This document shows positions 33,467 to 41,760 of a stretch of DNA of 51,352 nt, piece by piece; the stretch's first letter is position 1, and the number at the start of each line of letters is the position of its first letter. The stretch covers positions 1-51,352 of the forward strand of contig DFIU01000020.1 in the NCBI GenBank assembly GCA_002371465.1. Reading direction: 5' to 3'. The notes under the pieces are model-generated. The model searched no databases. It was given only the letters and a program-made list of their open reading frames with translations, and was not told the DNA's origin. This DNA is from Lachnospiraceae bacterium UBA3689. Its GTDB lineage: Bacteria > Bacillota > Clostridia > Lachnospirales > Lachnospiraceae. The translations under genes were made by a program, and so were the position numbers.

Positions 33467-33556
33467 ATGAGAGATTTAGAGACTCAGGAATTCAAAAAAT
33501 TAAGACTATTAGAGATCAAGGCACTGGGGGATCAGGACTTTCAAGATCGAAAATAA
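33467..33556 (+). CDS. Possible 29-codon small ORF between aroF and pheA
   Basis: ATG 33467 to TAA 33554-33556, charged (MRDLETQEFKKLRLLEIK...) with five Leu and two Phe. Only a weak GGTGTGAG precedes it. It sits just before the hairpin at 33566, repeating the leader-ORF-then-hairpin layout seen before aroF, but its composition gives no clear amino-acid signal. May be chance. Confidence 0.2.
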   Translation: MRDLETQEFKKLRLLEIKALGDQDFQDRK

Positions 33557-33565
33557 AGAAATTAG

Positions 33566-33614
33566 AATTCAAAGGGCAACGGGGGAAGCCCCATCGGTTA
33601 AAACCCTTTGAATT
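33566..33614 (+). terminator. Long nested hairpin in front of pheA
   Basis: AATTCAAAGGG (33566-33576) and CCCTTTGAATT (33604-33614) form a perfect 11-pair stem ending in TTTT. The loop itself contains GGGG (33582-33585) paired with CCCC (33589-33592). It lies in the 200-base gap between aroF and pheA, so it may set the ratio of the two or act as an internal attenuator. Confidence 0.6.
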
Positions 33615-33670
33615 TTGAGCTTAAAAATCTAAAGGAATGGGAACCCAACGGGAAGAGTATGGAGCAAAGC

Positions 33671-34549
33671 ATGATGGAAAAGGAAGTCGAGGGATATCTT
33701 CTAAAAGAGGAAGGGGCGGCATTTCCCAAAAAGGCGATCGTCGCCTGCCAGGGGGTGCAGGGTGCCTACTCCCAGATCACGGCAAAGAGACTGTTTCCGG
33801 AGGGGACTTTTATCTACTTCAATAACTTCGCGGCGGTCGTCAAGGCAGTCCGGGAGGGGATGTGCGAGTACGGCGTCCTGCCGATTGAAAATAATACCTA
33901 TGGGTCGGTCAAAGCTGTCTATCAGCTTCTTGACGGGGGAGATTTTCATATCGTGCGCGGCTACCGCCTGAAAATTGACCATCAGCTCCTGGCAAAAGAG
34001 GGGACGAAGCTGGGAGACATTACGACGATTTACTCCCATGAGCAGGCTCTGGGGCAGTGTGGAGAGTTTCTCCATTCCTTAGGTCGGGGGGTGAAGGCGG
34101 TTCCCTATTACAATACGGCGATCTCCGCCCGTCATGCAGCGGAATCTTCGGATCCCTACTGCGCGGCGATCGCCTCTCCCGAGTGCGCCGACATCTATGG
34201 GCTTAAAATCTTAAGAAGACATATCGCAGACAACGACCAAAACTTTACCCGCTTCCTGTGTATCGCAAGCCGCAAGGTCGTCTACCCGGGGGCAGACCGC
34301 ATTTCCATCATTCTGACCTTGCCCCACAGACCCGGAGCTTTGGCGCATGTGCTGTCAAAATTTGCGGAGCGGAATATCAACCTGCTGAAAATAGAAAGCT
34401 CGCCGATCGCGGGCAGGGATTTTGAATTTGAGTTCTATCTCGATATCGAGGCGTCGGTCCGCGATCGGGGAACGCGGGAGATGCTGGCGGAACTAAAGGA
34501 GGACTGCCCGACCTTTCAGTATCTGGGCAATTATCAAGAGCTTAGCTGA
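33671..34549 (+). CDS. pheA: Prephenate dehydratase (monofunctional)
   Basis: About 292 residues from ATG 33671 (GGAG seven bases upstream); ATG 33659 and TTG 33608 are alternatives, the last lying inside a hairpin arm. The dehydratase domain begins KKAIVACQGVQGAYSQ and includes LPIENNTYGSV and the catalytic NFTRF motif. An ACT domain follows (LTLPHRPGALAHVLSKFAERNINLLKIES). GALAHVL matches the Phe-binding GALV motif, but the usual ESRP reads ESSP. There is no chorismate mutase domain, so that step must be encoded elsewhere. It forms phenylpyruvate from prephenate. A degraded copy of part of the ACT-coding DNA lies just after the gene. Confidence 0.93.
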   Translation: MMEKEVEGYLLKEEGAAFPKKAIVACQGVQGAYSQITAKRLFPEGTFIYFNNFAAVVKAVREGMCEYGVLPIENNTYGSVKAVYQLLDGGDFHIVRGYRLKIDHQLLAKEGTKLGDITTIYSHEQALGQCGEFLHSLGRGVKAVPYYNTAISARHAAESSDPYCAAIASPECADIYGLKILRRHIADNDQNFTRFLCIASRKVVYPGADRISIILTLPHRPGALAHVLSKFAERNINLLKIESSPIAGRDFEFEFYLDIEASVRDRGTREMLAELKEDCPTFQYLGNYQELS

Positions 34550-34565
34550 ACTTGCTTGTTCCTTC

Positions 34566-34602
34566 CCTGCTTGATTGAAAGCTCACCGATCCCGGGCAGG
34601 GA
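34566..34602 (+). repeat. Degraded copy of a pheA segment
   Basis: This stretch matches 34381-34419 inside the pheA ACT domain: CCTGCT, a short variable part, then GAAAGCTC-CCGATC-CGGGCAGGGA with two substitutions. It looks like the remnant of a partial tandem duplication of the gene end. Confidence 0.6.
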
Positions 34603-34647
34603 GAGGCGAGATACTGTCAAGGACATAGGCCTAAGTTACAGAAGATT

Positions 34648-35868
34648 TTAATCCTCCCCCACGTCTGTCAACCCCCTGTGGACGATGGGCTTCCAGCCCC
34701 TCTGCGGAAAGATCAGGGAGAAGAGGGAGCAGAACATATAGATCCACAGGAAGATCGGAAAGGTGAAGAAGGAAAGCCCGAGCCGGTACATGGGGATACC
34801 GACGTAGCGGGTCGTGCCCCGTTCCCCGATCCAGGTGAAAATGGTTCCCAGGAGGAAGAAGAGCAGACCGGTGACGCGACCGTAAGGCAGATTTGCCGGT
34901 AAGGTCATGCCCAAAAGGGTGGTGGTGAGGAACATGGCGATCGAGGCCGGGCCCATCAGAACCAGGCACATTGCGTCCCAGAGCCGGGCGGAGGGCTTTT
35001 GCCGGAAGGCGCGGAACCATTCAGGAACGTAATGGACGAAGATCTGATAACTGCCGGTACACCAGCGCGTCAGCTGGCGGACCATGGTGATGAGGTCGGC
35101 GGGCTGCTCGTCATAGCAGACGGCGTCCACGCAAAATGCGACCCGACCGCCGCGCAGGCACTGTTGAAAGGACTGCTCCACATCCTCGGTGATCGTGAAA
35201 GTCTGCCAGCCATGCTCCTTCAGCAGGTTCTTTTTGATGACAAAGCCGGTTCCGGTCAGAAAGCAGCTGAGCCCCAGTTTTTCCCTCGGATAGGAGTAGA
35301 AGAAGGAATAGAGGGTCCAGTATATGGCGTACCATTTGGTGACAAAGGTCGTATAGGGCTCTCCCGCCAGACGGTTGCCCTGCACGATGGCATTTCCCTT
35401 GTTGAGGGCGGCGTTCATGTGCTTCATGAAATTTTGATCCGCGACATTGTCCGCGTCAAAAACCATAAGGGCGTCGAAGGTGTCCTGCTTGTCTGTTAAG
35501 ATCTTTTGGATTCCCCAGCTTAAGACATCCCCCTTTCCGTTAGTCGGACCGTTTGACCGTTCATAGACCGTGACAAAATCGTACCGTCTTCCTACCTCGG
35601 CTGTGCGGTCGGTACAGTGGTCGGCGAGCAGATAGATATGCCAGAGGTCGCTGGGATAGTCCTGCTGTTTAATGGAATGGAGCAGGTGAACCAGCACATT
35701 TTCTTCATTACGGGCGCAGATGACGACTGCGAAGCGGTGCTGAGGCTGGCTTTCCCCTTTTTGCTTGCGGGACCGGATCAGACCTCGGACGGCAACCTGG
35801 GCGAACCACGCCATCAGCGCCAGGCTGAGGACCAGGATTGTGATGAGAATGATCATAACTGCTGTCAT
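34648..35868 (-). CDS. Processive GT2 family glycosyltransferase
   Basis: 406 residues from ATG 35868 with AGCAGG at good spacing; longer readings lack a site. One N-terminal membrane helix (about 3-26), then a GT2 catalytic domain: FAVVICARNEENVLVHLLHSIKQQDYP, FDADN (the DxD metal motif), TEDVE (general base) and QLTRW (the QxxRW motif of processive enzymes). Three or four C-terminal helices follow. The layout matches NodC/IcaA/cellulose-synthase-like enzymes that extrude a polysaccharide while making it. Product unknown. It is divergent from the SDR gene. Confidence 0.88.
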   Translation of the reverse strand: MTAVMIILITILVLSLALMAWFAQVAVRGLIRSRKQKGESQPQHRFAVVICARNEENVLVHLLHSIKQQDYPSDLWHIYLLADHCTDRTAEVGRRYDFVTVYERSNGPTNGKGDVLSWGIQKILTDKQDTFDALMVFDADNVADQNFMKHMNAALNKGNAIVQGNRLAGEPYTTFVTKWYAIYWTLYSFFYSYPREKLGLSCFLTGTGFVIKKNLLKEHGWQTFTITEDVEQSFQQCLRGGRVAFCVDAVCYDEQPADLITMVRQLTRWCTGSYQIFVHYVPEWFRAFRQKPSARLWDAMCLVLMGPASIAMFLTTTLLGMTLPANLPYGRVTGLLFFLLGTIFTWIGERGTTRYVGIPMYRLGLSFFTFPIFLWIYMFCSLFSLIFPQRGWKPIVHRGLTDVGED

Positions 35869-35977
35869 ATGATTACCTGCTCTTTGCATAAAATAGGGTA
35901 GCGTGCGTGTCTTCATTTTATACCGATTTGAAAATCGAATCAAATATCTAAGTATTTCCGATAAATTCAGACAATGC

Positions 35978-35983
35978 TATAAT
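35978..35983 (+). promoter_or_regulatory. -10 of the SDR gene promoter
   Basis: A perfect TATAAT (35978-35983) with no good -35. Transcription would begin near 35990, giving a leader of only about 11 bases before ATG 36001. Confidence 0.4.
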
Positions 35984-36000
35984 ACAGGCAGGTGAATATT

Positions 36001-36774
36001 ATGAAAATTGCTGTCATCACCGGCGCGTCGAGCGGGCTTGGACGGGAATTCGTCCGCCAGATCGACAGGAAAGAGCCGGAAATTGAGGAAATATGGGCGA
36101 TCGCCCGTCGGAAAGACAGACTGGAGGAGCTAAGAAATCTCACCAGTCTCCCGGTCAGGGTCATTTCCCTGGATCTTTTGAAGGAAAATTCGTTTGAAAG
36201 GCTCAGACAGATGCTGGAAAAGGAGACCCCTGAGATCGGTATTCTGATCTGTGCGGCGGGCTTCGGGAAAATCGGTGATTACCAGGAGGTCAGCAGGGAG
36301 GATTCTGACCGCATGATCCTCTTAAACTGTAAGGCGGCGGTGGATATGACACAGATTGCCCTCCCCTATATGAAGCGGGGGGACCGGATTCTGGAGATCT
36401 GTTCGACTGCCGGTTTTCAGCCCTTCCCCTACCTGAACGTCTACGCCGCGACCAAGGCATTTCTCTACCGCTATGCGCGGGCACTGGGATCAGAGCTGCT
36501 GCCCAGGGGGATCCATGTGACGGCTGTCTGTCCCTACTGGATCAAAGATACGGAATTTATAGGCGGCGCCAGGTCGACGGAGAGAAAGATAAGGATCCGC
36601 CATTTTGTGCTTGCGTCAAAAGTCGAATCAGTTGCCGGCTGGGCGCTAAAAGACAGCCGGACGGGACTGCCGGTTTCCACGCCCGGTATCGTCTGCACGA
36701 TTCACCGGGCAGTCGCCAAAGTATTTCCATCCTATCTGATGATGGGAATCTGGGAGGGCATCCGGAGACTGTAA
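36001..36774 (+). CDS. Short-chain dehydrogenase/reductase (SDR)
   Basis: 257 residues from ATG 36001; the GTG at 35992 overlaps the ribosome-binding site AGGTG. Cofactor motif VITGASSGLGREF (about 5-17), AAGFGKIGD for the NAG motif, Ser in ICSTAGF, and catalytic YAATK. It is an NAD(P)-dependent oxidoreductase of unknown substrate. The C-terminal 60 residues contain a hydrophobic helix (FPSYLMMGIWEGI), as in SDRs acting on lipophilic substrates. The flavodoxin-PNPOx gene follows in the same direction at about 60 bases. Confidence 0.9.
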   Translation: MKIAVITGASSGLGREFVRQIDRKEPEIEEIWAIARRKDRLEELRNLTSLPVRVISLDLLKENSFERLRQMLEKETPEIGILICAAGFGKIGDYQEVSREDSDRMILLNCKAAVDMTQIALPYMKRGDRILEICSTAGFQPFPYLNVYAATKAFLYRYARALGSELLPRGIHVTAVCPYWIKDTEFIGGARSTERKIRIRHFVLASKVESVAGWALKDSRTGLPVSTPGIVCTIHRAVAKVFPSYLMMGIWEGIRRL

Positions 36775-36826
36775 GCGATAGCCTGAAAAATGAAGTGAAA
36801 TACCCCGGAGAGTCGGGAGAAAGGAA

Positions 36827-36856
36827 GGTCCAATGATCCGTTCCGGTCATTGGACC
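36827..36856 (+). promoter_or_regulatory. Perfect inverted repeat over the start of the flavodoxin-PNPOx gene
   Basis: GGTCCAATGA (36827-36836) and TCATTGGACC (36847-36856) pair perfectly, and CCG/CGG inside the loop extends the stem. The left arm contains the ATG at 36833 and part of its ribosome-binding site. As RNA it would hide that start; as DNA it is a 10-bp dyad fit for a repressor. Confidence 0.65.
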
Positions 36857-38248
36857 ATATGTGGGAAAATGATTAAAACTTTACTGATGTACGATGGGAA
36901 AATGAGTTCTGCGGAGAGGATCGCGGGCAGGCTGAGCTACCTGATTGGAAACGCCAAGGTGTGCGAACTGTCGGAAGCGCCGGATGACTTAAGTCCCTAT
37001 GGAGGTTTTTGCTTCGTTTTTAATTTTTATGGGGCGGTGACGGCGGCCAATGCCAGCATTTATCTTAGGACCCACAGCGAGGAAATGAAAAACAGCCGGA
37101 TTGCCATGGTTGGAATCGGCTTTGCCGACCTGGGCTTTATGAATTTCATCGTAGAACTTGAAAAGTCGACCGGACTTCACGATCTGGAGGGCTATTTTCT
37201 GTCGAGAGAGTCGGAGACGGACCGGGTCGGAGCGGAGATCGGCAAGCTGATGAGGAAGCCGGAGCATCCCATGGAGGAGAAGAAAATCGCGGCAGCGGTG
37301 GATGCCTTCTTAAGCGGGCATACCACACTGGCACTGGCTACTGCGGCGAGGGACTTTATCCGCAATACGCCTCTTGAATATGTCTGCCATAAAGATCTCC
37401 TCTACATCATGACCGAGGGCGGCAATAAGTTCCGGGGTATTTTGGAAAACGGCAGATTCTGCGCAGCTGTCTTTGATCCCTTTAAGAGTATGGGGACGAC
37501 GAAGGGGCTGCAGATCACGGGTGAGGCGGACCTGGTCCCGGTCGGTTCGGCTGAGTATGAAGAAGTGATGGGGGTGAAGGGGATCACCAAAGAGCATCTG
37601 GACAAACTCCCCATCACCATGTTTCTGATTCGGCTGACCCCTATGAAATATGAGATGCTGGACACTGCCTTTGCCAAGGAGGGCTATGATGTCCACCAGA
37701 CCCTTTTGACCAGCTTCCAGCAGCGGAACTGGGAAGCCGGAGCGGTATTTGCCAAGGAGACGGCTGCCCGGGCGGATCAAAAAGCCCGGACAGAAAGCGC
37801 TGACGGGGAAGCTGTTGAAGAGCTGGAAGAGGATGGCGAGCAGAAAGAAAATCCTGATCTGGAAGAAGGTGTCGGACAGGAAGAAAGGTCTGATTGGGAA
37901 GAAACAGAAAATCTGGATGCTGCTGACACCGAAGATCGGACAGATGAGGAAGCGTCGGATACAGATAGGGAAGAGTTGGATGAAAATGGAGAACTGACGG
38001 ATGAACTTGGAGCCGATGAGAGTTCTGAAATCGCCAAGGAGGCTGAGGTAGCCCGGGCTGCGGAAGTGGCGGATATCTTAAAGGAAATGCGGGCTGGCGG
38101 AGGTGATTCCGACCAGGCGGATGAGATAACCCTGCCGGATGACGGCGTAGAAGAATTCTACGATGAGGAAGAGCCGGAAGTGGAGGAGCCCTTTGCCTTT
38201 GACGACGAGGATTTCGAGGACGAAGCGTTTGAGGAAAAGGACGAGTAA
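36833..38248 (+). CDS. Flavodoxin - PNPOx-like fusion with acidic tail
   Basis: 471 residues in three parts. Residues 13-145 resemble a flavodoxin (MIKTLLMYDGKMSSAERIAGRL ... FCFVFNFYGAVTAAN). Residues 158-290 resemble the FMN-binding pyridoxamine-phosphate-oxidase fold (HTTLALATAARDFIRNTPLEYVCHKDLLYIMTEGG, AAVFDPF, GLQITGEADLV). Residues 320-471 are a very acidic low-complexity tail of Glu, Asp and Ala. Both folded parts bind FMN, suggesting internal electron transfer. The start is either ATG 36833 (AAGGA seven bases upstream, inside a hairpin arm) or ATG 36869, where the flavodoxin core begins. Substrate unknown. Confidence 0.75.
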   Translation: MIRSGHWTICGKMIKTLLMYDGKMSSAERIAGRLSYLIGNAKVCELSEAPDDLSPYGGFCFVFNFYGAVTAANASIYLRTHSEEMKNSRIAMVGIGFADLGFMNFIVELEKSTGLHDLEGYFLSRESETDRVGAEIGKLMRKPEHPMEEKKIAAAVDAFLSGHTTLALATAARDFIRNTPLEYVCHKDLLYIMTEGGNKFRGILENGRFCAAVFDPFKSMGTTKGLQITGEADLVPVGSAEYEEVMGVKGITKEHLDKLPITMFLIRLTPMKYEMLDTAFAKEGYDVHQTLLTSFQQRNWEAGAVFAKETAARADQKARTESADGEAVEELEEDGEQKENPDLEEGVGQEERSDWEETENLDAADTEDRTDEEASDTDREELDENGELTDELGADESSEIAKEAEVARAAEVADILKEMRAGGGDSDQADEITLPDDGVEEFYDEEEPEVEEPFAFDDEDFEDEAFEEKDE

Positions 38249-38274
38249 GAATAGTTTCTGATAAGAGATGGATA

Positions 38275-38318
38275 GAAAGCCTTTTGGGTTATCAAATGCC
38301 CCGAAAGGCTTTCTTTTT
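38275..38318 (+). terminator. Intrinsic terminator after the flavodoxin-PNPOx gene
   Basis: GAAAGCCTTT (38275-38284) pairs with AAAGGCTTTC (38304-38313), extended by GGG/CCC, then five T. It lies between convergent genes and could serve both strands. Confidence 0.85.
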
Positions 38319-38344
38319 GCGCTTTCTTTCCCTTTCTCAAGGAT

Positions 38345-39346
38345 CTATTGGAGATCCACCAGTTCCGGAAGCGTGGTATAGCTCTGGATCATGAGGTCGG
38401 GATTCTTTATTTTCCGCAGAATCATGGCTGCCGCCTGGGCACCCATGTCATAGACGTTGATGTCGATGATCACAGGGCGGGGCTCCATGATAGAGGTGTA
38501 AGGATAGATATCAAAGGTCATAAAAAGTGGGAGAGGAGCAGCTGATGAGCCCTTCCTTTCACGAAAGGCAAGAGAAGCTCCAATAGCGAGGCTGTTGTTT
38601 TCACAGACGATCGCGTCGACCGTGGGATCTTTTAGCAGCTTGTGCGCGGATTGATACCCCGCCTGCCAGCTGGAATCTGTGTAAAAGATATGATCTTTGG
38701 TCAGAGCAACGTTATTGCGGCGCAGAGTTTGCCGAAAGCCCAGTTCCCGCTCGTGAGAGATGAATTCTGTCCGTTTTCCCCCGATAAAGGCGGCATGCGT
38801 TTTGCTCATGCGAACCAGATAGTCGGCAGCATACTGACCGGCTAACCGATGATTCGTATCAATCCAGCACAGGCGGCTGTCGGAATCAGGGTGGCCGACG
38901 ATGATGTGGGGAAAGTTATGACTCAAAATCAGATCAATGATGTCGTTTTTGAGGGCAGAGCCGTGAATGATGATCCCGTCGGCGCTCTTTTGGAGGATGA
39001 CATCGGAGATGGTTTCCTTAGGGTGGTCTGTGCTGCGCAGGTCCATGAGAGTCATGGTGTAACCCGAGACAGCGAGAGCTTGAAAAGCACCGCACATAAT
39101 GTTGAACATGTGAGGGTTGGAGTAAACCTCATTTTGTTTGAGGGAAGTCAGATAGATGATATTTCTGGTCTGGCGTCTGGCAAAGTTGACGGCACGGGAG
39201 TTGGGGGTATAGCCAAGTTTGGTTACACAGGTACGGACGCGGTCACTGGTTTCTTTGGAAATGCTGGTCCAGCCGTTCAGCACTTTGGAAACGGTGGAGA
39301 CAGAGACGCCAGCCACCCTGGCGACATCTTTGATAGTAACGGACAT
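38345..39346 (-). CDS. LacI-family transcriptional regulator (MalR-like)
   Basis: 333 residues. The first 60 form the LacI helix-turn-helix and hinge (TIKDVARVAGVSVSTVSKVLNGWTSISKETSDRV). The rest is the periplasmic-binding-like sugar sensor domain (ADGIIIHGSALK, HAAFIGGKR, AIVCENNSLAIGA). It is transcribed away from the MalEFG operon, with 259 bases between starts, and most likely represses that operon until maltodextrin is present. A half-operator sits in its own promoter, suggesting autoregulation. Confidence 0.9.
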   Translation of the reverse strand: MSVTIKDVARVAGVSVSTVSKVLNGWTSISKETSDRVRTCVTKLGYTPNSRAVNFARRQTRNIIYLTSLKQNEVYSNPHMFNIMCGAFQALAVSGYTMTLMDLRSTDHPKETISDVILQKSADGIIIHGSALKNDIIDLILSHNFPHIIVGHPDSDSRLCWIDTNHRLAGQYAADYLVRMSKTHAAFIGGKRTEFISHERELGFRQTLRRNNVALTKDHIFYTDSSWQAGYQSAHKLLKDPTVDAIVCENNSLAIGASLAFRERKGSSAAPLPLFMTFDIYPYTSIMEPRPVIIDINVYDMGAQAAAMILRKIKNPDLMIQSYTTLPELVDLQ

Positions 39347-39404
39347 ATTGACCTCAATTCATGGGAGTGGAAGAATCTTGTTAATCTGCACAAAATTACT
39401 AGAA

Positions 39405-39434
39405 ATAGTATAACGTTTTCCTAACATAAATCAA
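39405..39434 (-). promoter_or_regulatory. Promoter of the LacI gene with operator half-site
   Basis: On the minus strand TTGATT (39434-39429), 18 bases, TACTAT (39410-39405). The spacer contains AGGAAAACGTT (39422-39412), which matches AGGAAAACTTT in the palindrome at 39496-39509 except for one base. Confidence 0.5.
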
Positions 39435-39495
39435 GATACCGGCATGGAAATCATTGAAAATGCCATATTTGTGGGATAGTCTTGAAGAAAGGGAA

Positions 39496-39509
39496 AGGAA
39501 AGTTTTCCT
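39496..39509. promoter_or_regulatory. Candidate LacI-family operator upstream of malE
   Basis: AGGAAAGTTTTCCT is a 14-base palindrome apart from the central GT. Its minus strand shares AGGAAAAC-TT with the site in the lacI promoter. It lies 97 bases before the malE start. A further inverted repeat, TTATAGCC (39539-39546) and GGCTATAA (39563-39570), lies between it and the gene. Confidence 0.45.
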
Positions 39510-39605
39510 CAAAATCCGATAGGGTTATGAATCAGAACTTATAGCCGCACCCTTTGAGGCCTGGCTATAACCATTAAAACAAGGATGTCAGTAGACAGGA
39601 GGAGC

Positions 39606-40850
39606 ATGATGAAGAAGAGAATCTTAAGCCTTGTATTAGCGGCAACGATGGCAGTTGGAACACTGGCAGGATGCGGTGCCTCGGCTAAGGGGGACCAGGA
39701 GAGTGAAAAAGGGTCCGGCCCGGTCTCTCTGACCGTCTGGCACGACGGGGATGAGGCAATCATGAAAGTGATTGAAGATACTGCCAACAAGGAATTGGAA
39801 GCGGATCAGATTTCCTTAAAGTTTGAGAAGAAGACGGGTTTGACCGACCAGCTCAAGTTATACGGATCGGATGAGCAAAATGGACCGGATATGTATCTGT
39901 ACGCCCATGACTCGCTGGGGACTTTTGCGGAGATGGATATTCTGGCACCGGTTACAGACTTTATTGCCAAGGAGGATGAGAAGGACCTCATTCCCATGAC
40001 CGTGGATGCTTGCACCTATAAAGGAACGCAGTACCAGCTTCCTCTTTACTTTGAGTCTCTGCTCTTTATGTACAATAAGGACCTGTGGCAGGGGGATGTT
40101 CCGGACAAAACAGATGATCTGCTGGCTTATATGGAGAAACATACCGATGTCCAGGCGGGAACCTATGCCCTGCTCAATCAGCACTCGACCGCTTATAATG
40201 TAGCCCCCATCATCAATGGGTATGGGGCGGAGATCATCAGCAAGGATGGCAAGGCGGGTCTTGACAGTGAAGTTTACAAGGAAGCCCTTGCCTACAATCA
40301 GAAGTTCGCAGCCTTGCAGGGAGATGGGGATTACAACACGATTGCCCAGCTCTTCAATGAAGGTAAGGCGCAGGCTATCATCGGCGGTCCCTGGCTGGTA
40401 TCGGGCATTAAGGATGCAGGCATCAATCTGGGTATCCGGTCTCTTTCTTCGTTTACCCTGCCAAATGGTAAGAAACTGGCGCCCTATTCCGGTGTGCAGG
40501 GAATCGGCATTTTAAAATACGCGGAAGATGGAAAGAAAGAGGCTATCGGCAAGGCGTTAAAGGCACTGATGAAGCCGGAGCTCGGTCAGGAGCTGGCAAA
40601 GCAGTCGAATTGTGCGCCGGCTAACAACAAGAGTTACGAGGATCAGGAAGTTGCGGCAAATGAGATGATTATGGCGATCAAAGAAACAGCGGAGACCGCG
40701 CAGCCTATGCCCAATATTCCGCAGATGAGCGTCATGTGGGGTCCCGCGGAAGAAATGCTGGCAGCCGTCAATAAGAATGGAACAGCTATCGATGAAGCCG
40801 CCAAGACCTTCCAGCAGAAAGCGGAAACAGCAATCAAGGATATGCAGTAA
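39606..40850 (+). CDS. malE: Maltose/maltodextrin-binding lipoprotein
   Basis: 414 residues from ATG 39606 after AGGAGG. Lipoprotein signal with lipobox LAGC (cysteine at about residue 23), then a family 1 sugar-binding fold (VSLTVWHDGDEAIMKVIEDTANKEL, MYLYAHDSLGTFAEMDILAPV, LPLYFESLLFMYNKDLW, AIIGGPWLVSGIKDAGINLGI, NIPQMSVMWGPAEEML). It captures maltose, maltodextrin or cyclodextrin outside the cell for MalFG. The exact sugar is not decided by sequence, but the flanking amylases argue for starch products. Confidence 0.92.
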   Translation: MMKKRILSLVLAATMAVGTLAGCGASAKGDQESEKGSGPVSLTVWHDGDEAIMKVIEDTANKELEADQISLKFEKKTGLTDQLKLYGSDEQNGPDMYLYAHDSLGTFAEMDILAPVTDFIAKEDEKDLIPMTVDACTYKGTQYQLPLYFESLLFMYNKDLWQGDVPDKTDDLLAYMEKHTDVQAGTYALLNQHSTAYNVAPIINGYGAEIISKDGKAGLDSEVYKEALAYNQKFAALQGDGDYNTIAQLFNEGKAQAIIGGPWLVSGIKDAGINLGIRSLSSFTLPNGKKLAPYSGVQGIGILKYAEDGKKEAIGKALKALMKPELGQELAKQSNCAPANNKSYEDQEVAANEMIMAIKETAETAQPMPNIPQMSVMWGPAEEMLAAVNKNGTAIDEAAKTFQQKAETAIKDMQ

Positions 40851-40863
40851 GGATCAAAATCAA

Positions 40864-41760
40864 ATGAATCAGAATAAACGTTCAAAGCAGTGGTTTTATC
40901 TCACTCCTTCCATGATTTTGATCGGTGCCATCGTGATTTTTCCGATTCTCTATACCGGCTATATCTCTTTGACCAATATGAGCCTGTACCATTGGAAGGA
41001 CTTTAAGGTCATTGGACTTGCTAATTATGGAAGGGCGCTCTTCAAACTGGATGAGGGATTTCTATCCGCTTTAGCAACGACGCTTCTATGGACCGTCGTC
41101 AATATGGTCCTGCAAATTGTAGCAGCATTTTTCATTGCTCTGGGACTCAATGCCCCGGGCATGAAACTGACCCGCCTCTATAAGACTTTGCTGATGGTCC
41201 CCTGGGCAATGCCGTCCTATGTGTCCATTTTGATCTGGAGGGTAGGAATCTATAATACAGATTTCGGCCTTTTAAATAAGTTCAGGGCGGCGCTTGGTCT
41301 ATCGAGGATCAGTTATCTGGCGGAAAATGTACCTGCCTTTTTATCCTGCCTGGTTCTGAATCTGTGGATGGCATTTCCCTTTATGATCATGATGTTTGAC
41401 GCTGCCATGCAGAGCGTGGATCGCAGTTTACTGGAGAGCGCATCTCTGGATGGAGCCGGTTTTTTTATGAAGGTCAGATATGTGTTGGTACCGGCGATCA
41501 GACCGATCATGCTGCCGCCGATTATTATGACGGCTTTTACGACGTTTAAGCAATTCGATATTTTCTATCTGCTGACGATGCAGAAGGGGGCACTCACCGG
41601 CTCTACTTTGCAGACCATTATTACCTATGCCCAGCAGAATGCTTTTGTATCCAACAACTATGGGCTGTCTTCGGCGGTATCCATGATGATCTTCGTTTTG
41701 ATCTGTCTGTTCTCGCTCTATAGCAATCGGAACATCGGAAGAGAGGATGAAATCGGATGA
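40864..41760 (+). CDS. malF: Maltodextrin ABC transporter permease (MalF type)
   Basis: 298 residues from ATG 40864; AAGGATC upstream is a modest site. Six membrane helices and the EAA-type loop SASLDGAGFFMKVRYVLVPAIRPI that docks to the ATPase. Shorter than E. coli MalF, which has an extra outer domain, as is usual in Gram-positive bacteria. The stop overlaps the malG start (ATGA). No ATPase gene is present; a shared MsmX-type ATPase elsewhere is expected. Confidence 0.92.
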   Translation: MNQNKRSKQWFYLTPSMILIGAIVIFPILYTGYISLTNMSLYHWKDFKVIGLANYGRALFKLDEGFLSALATTLLWTVVNMVLQIVAAFFIALGLNAPGMKLTRLYKTLLMVPWAMPSYVSILIWRVGIYNTDFGLLNKFRAALGLSRISYLAENVPAFLSCLVLNLWMAFPFMIMMFDAAMQSVDRSLLESASLDGAGFFMKVRYVLVPAIRPIMLPPIIMTAFTTFKQFDIFYLLTMQKGALTGSTLQTIITYAQQNAFVSNNYGLSSAVSMMIFVLICLFSLYSNRNIGREDEIG

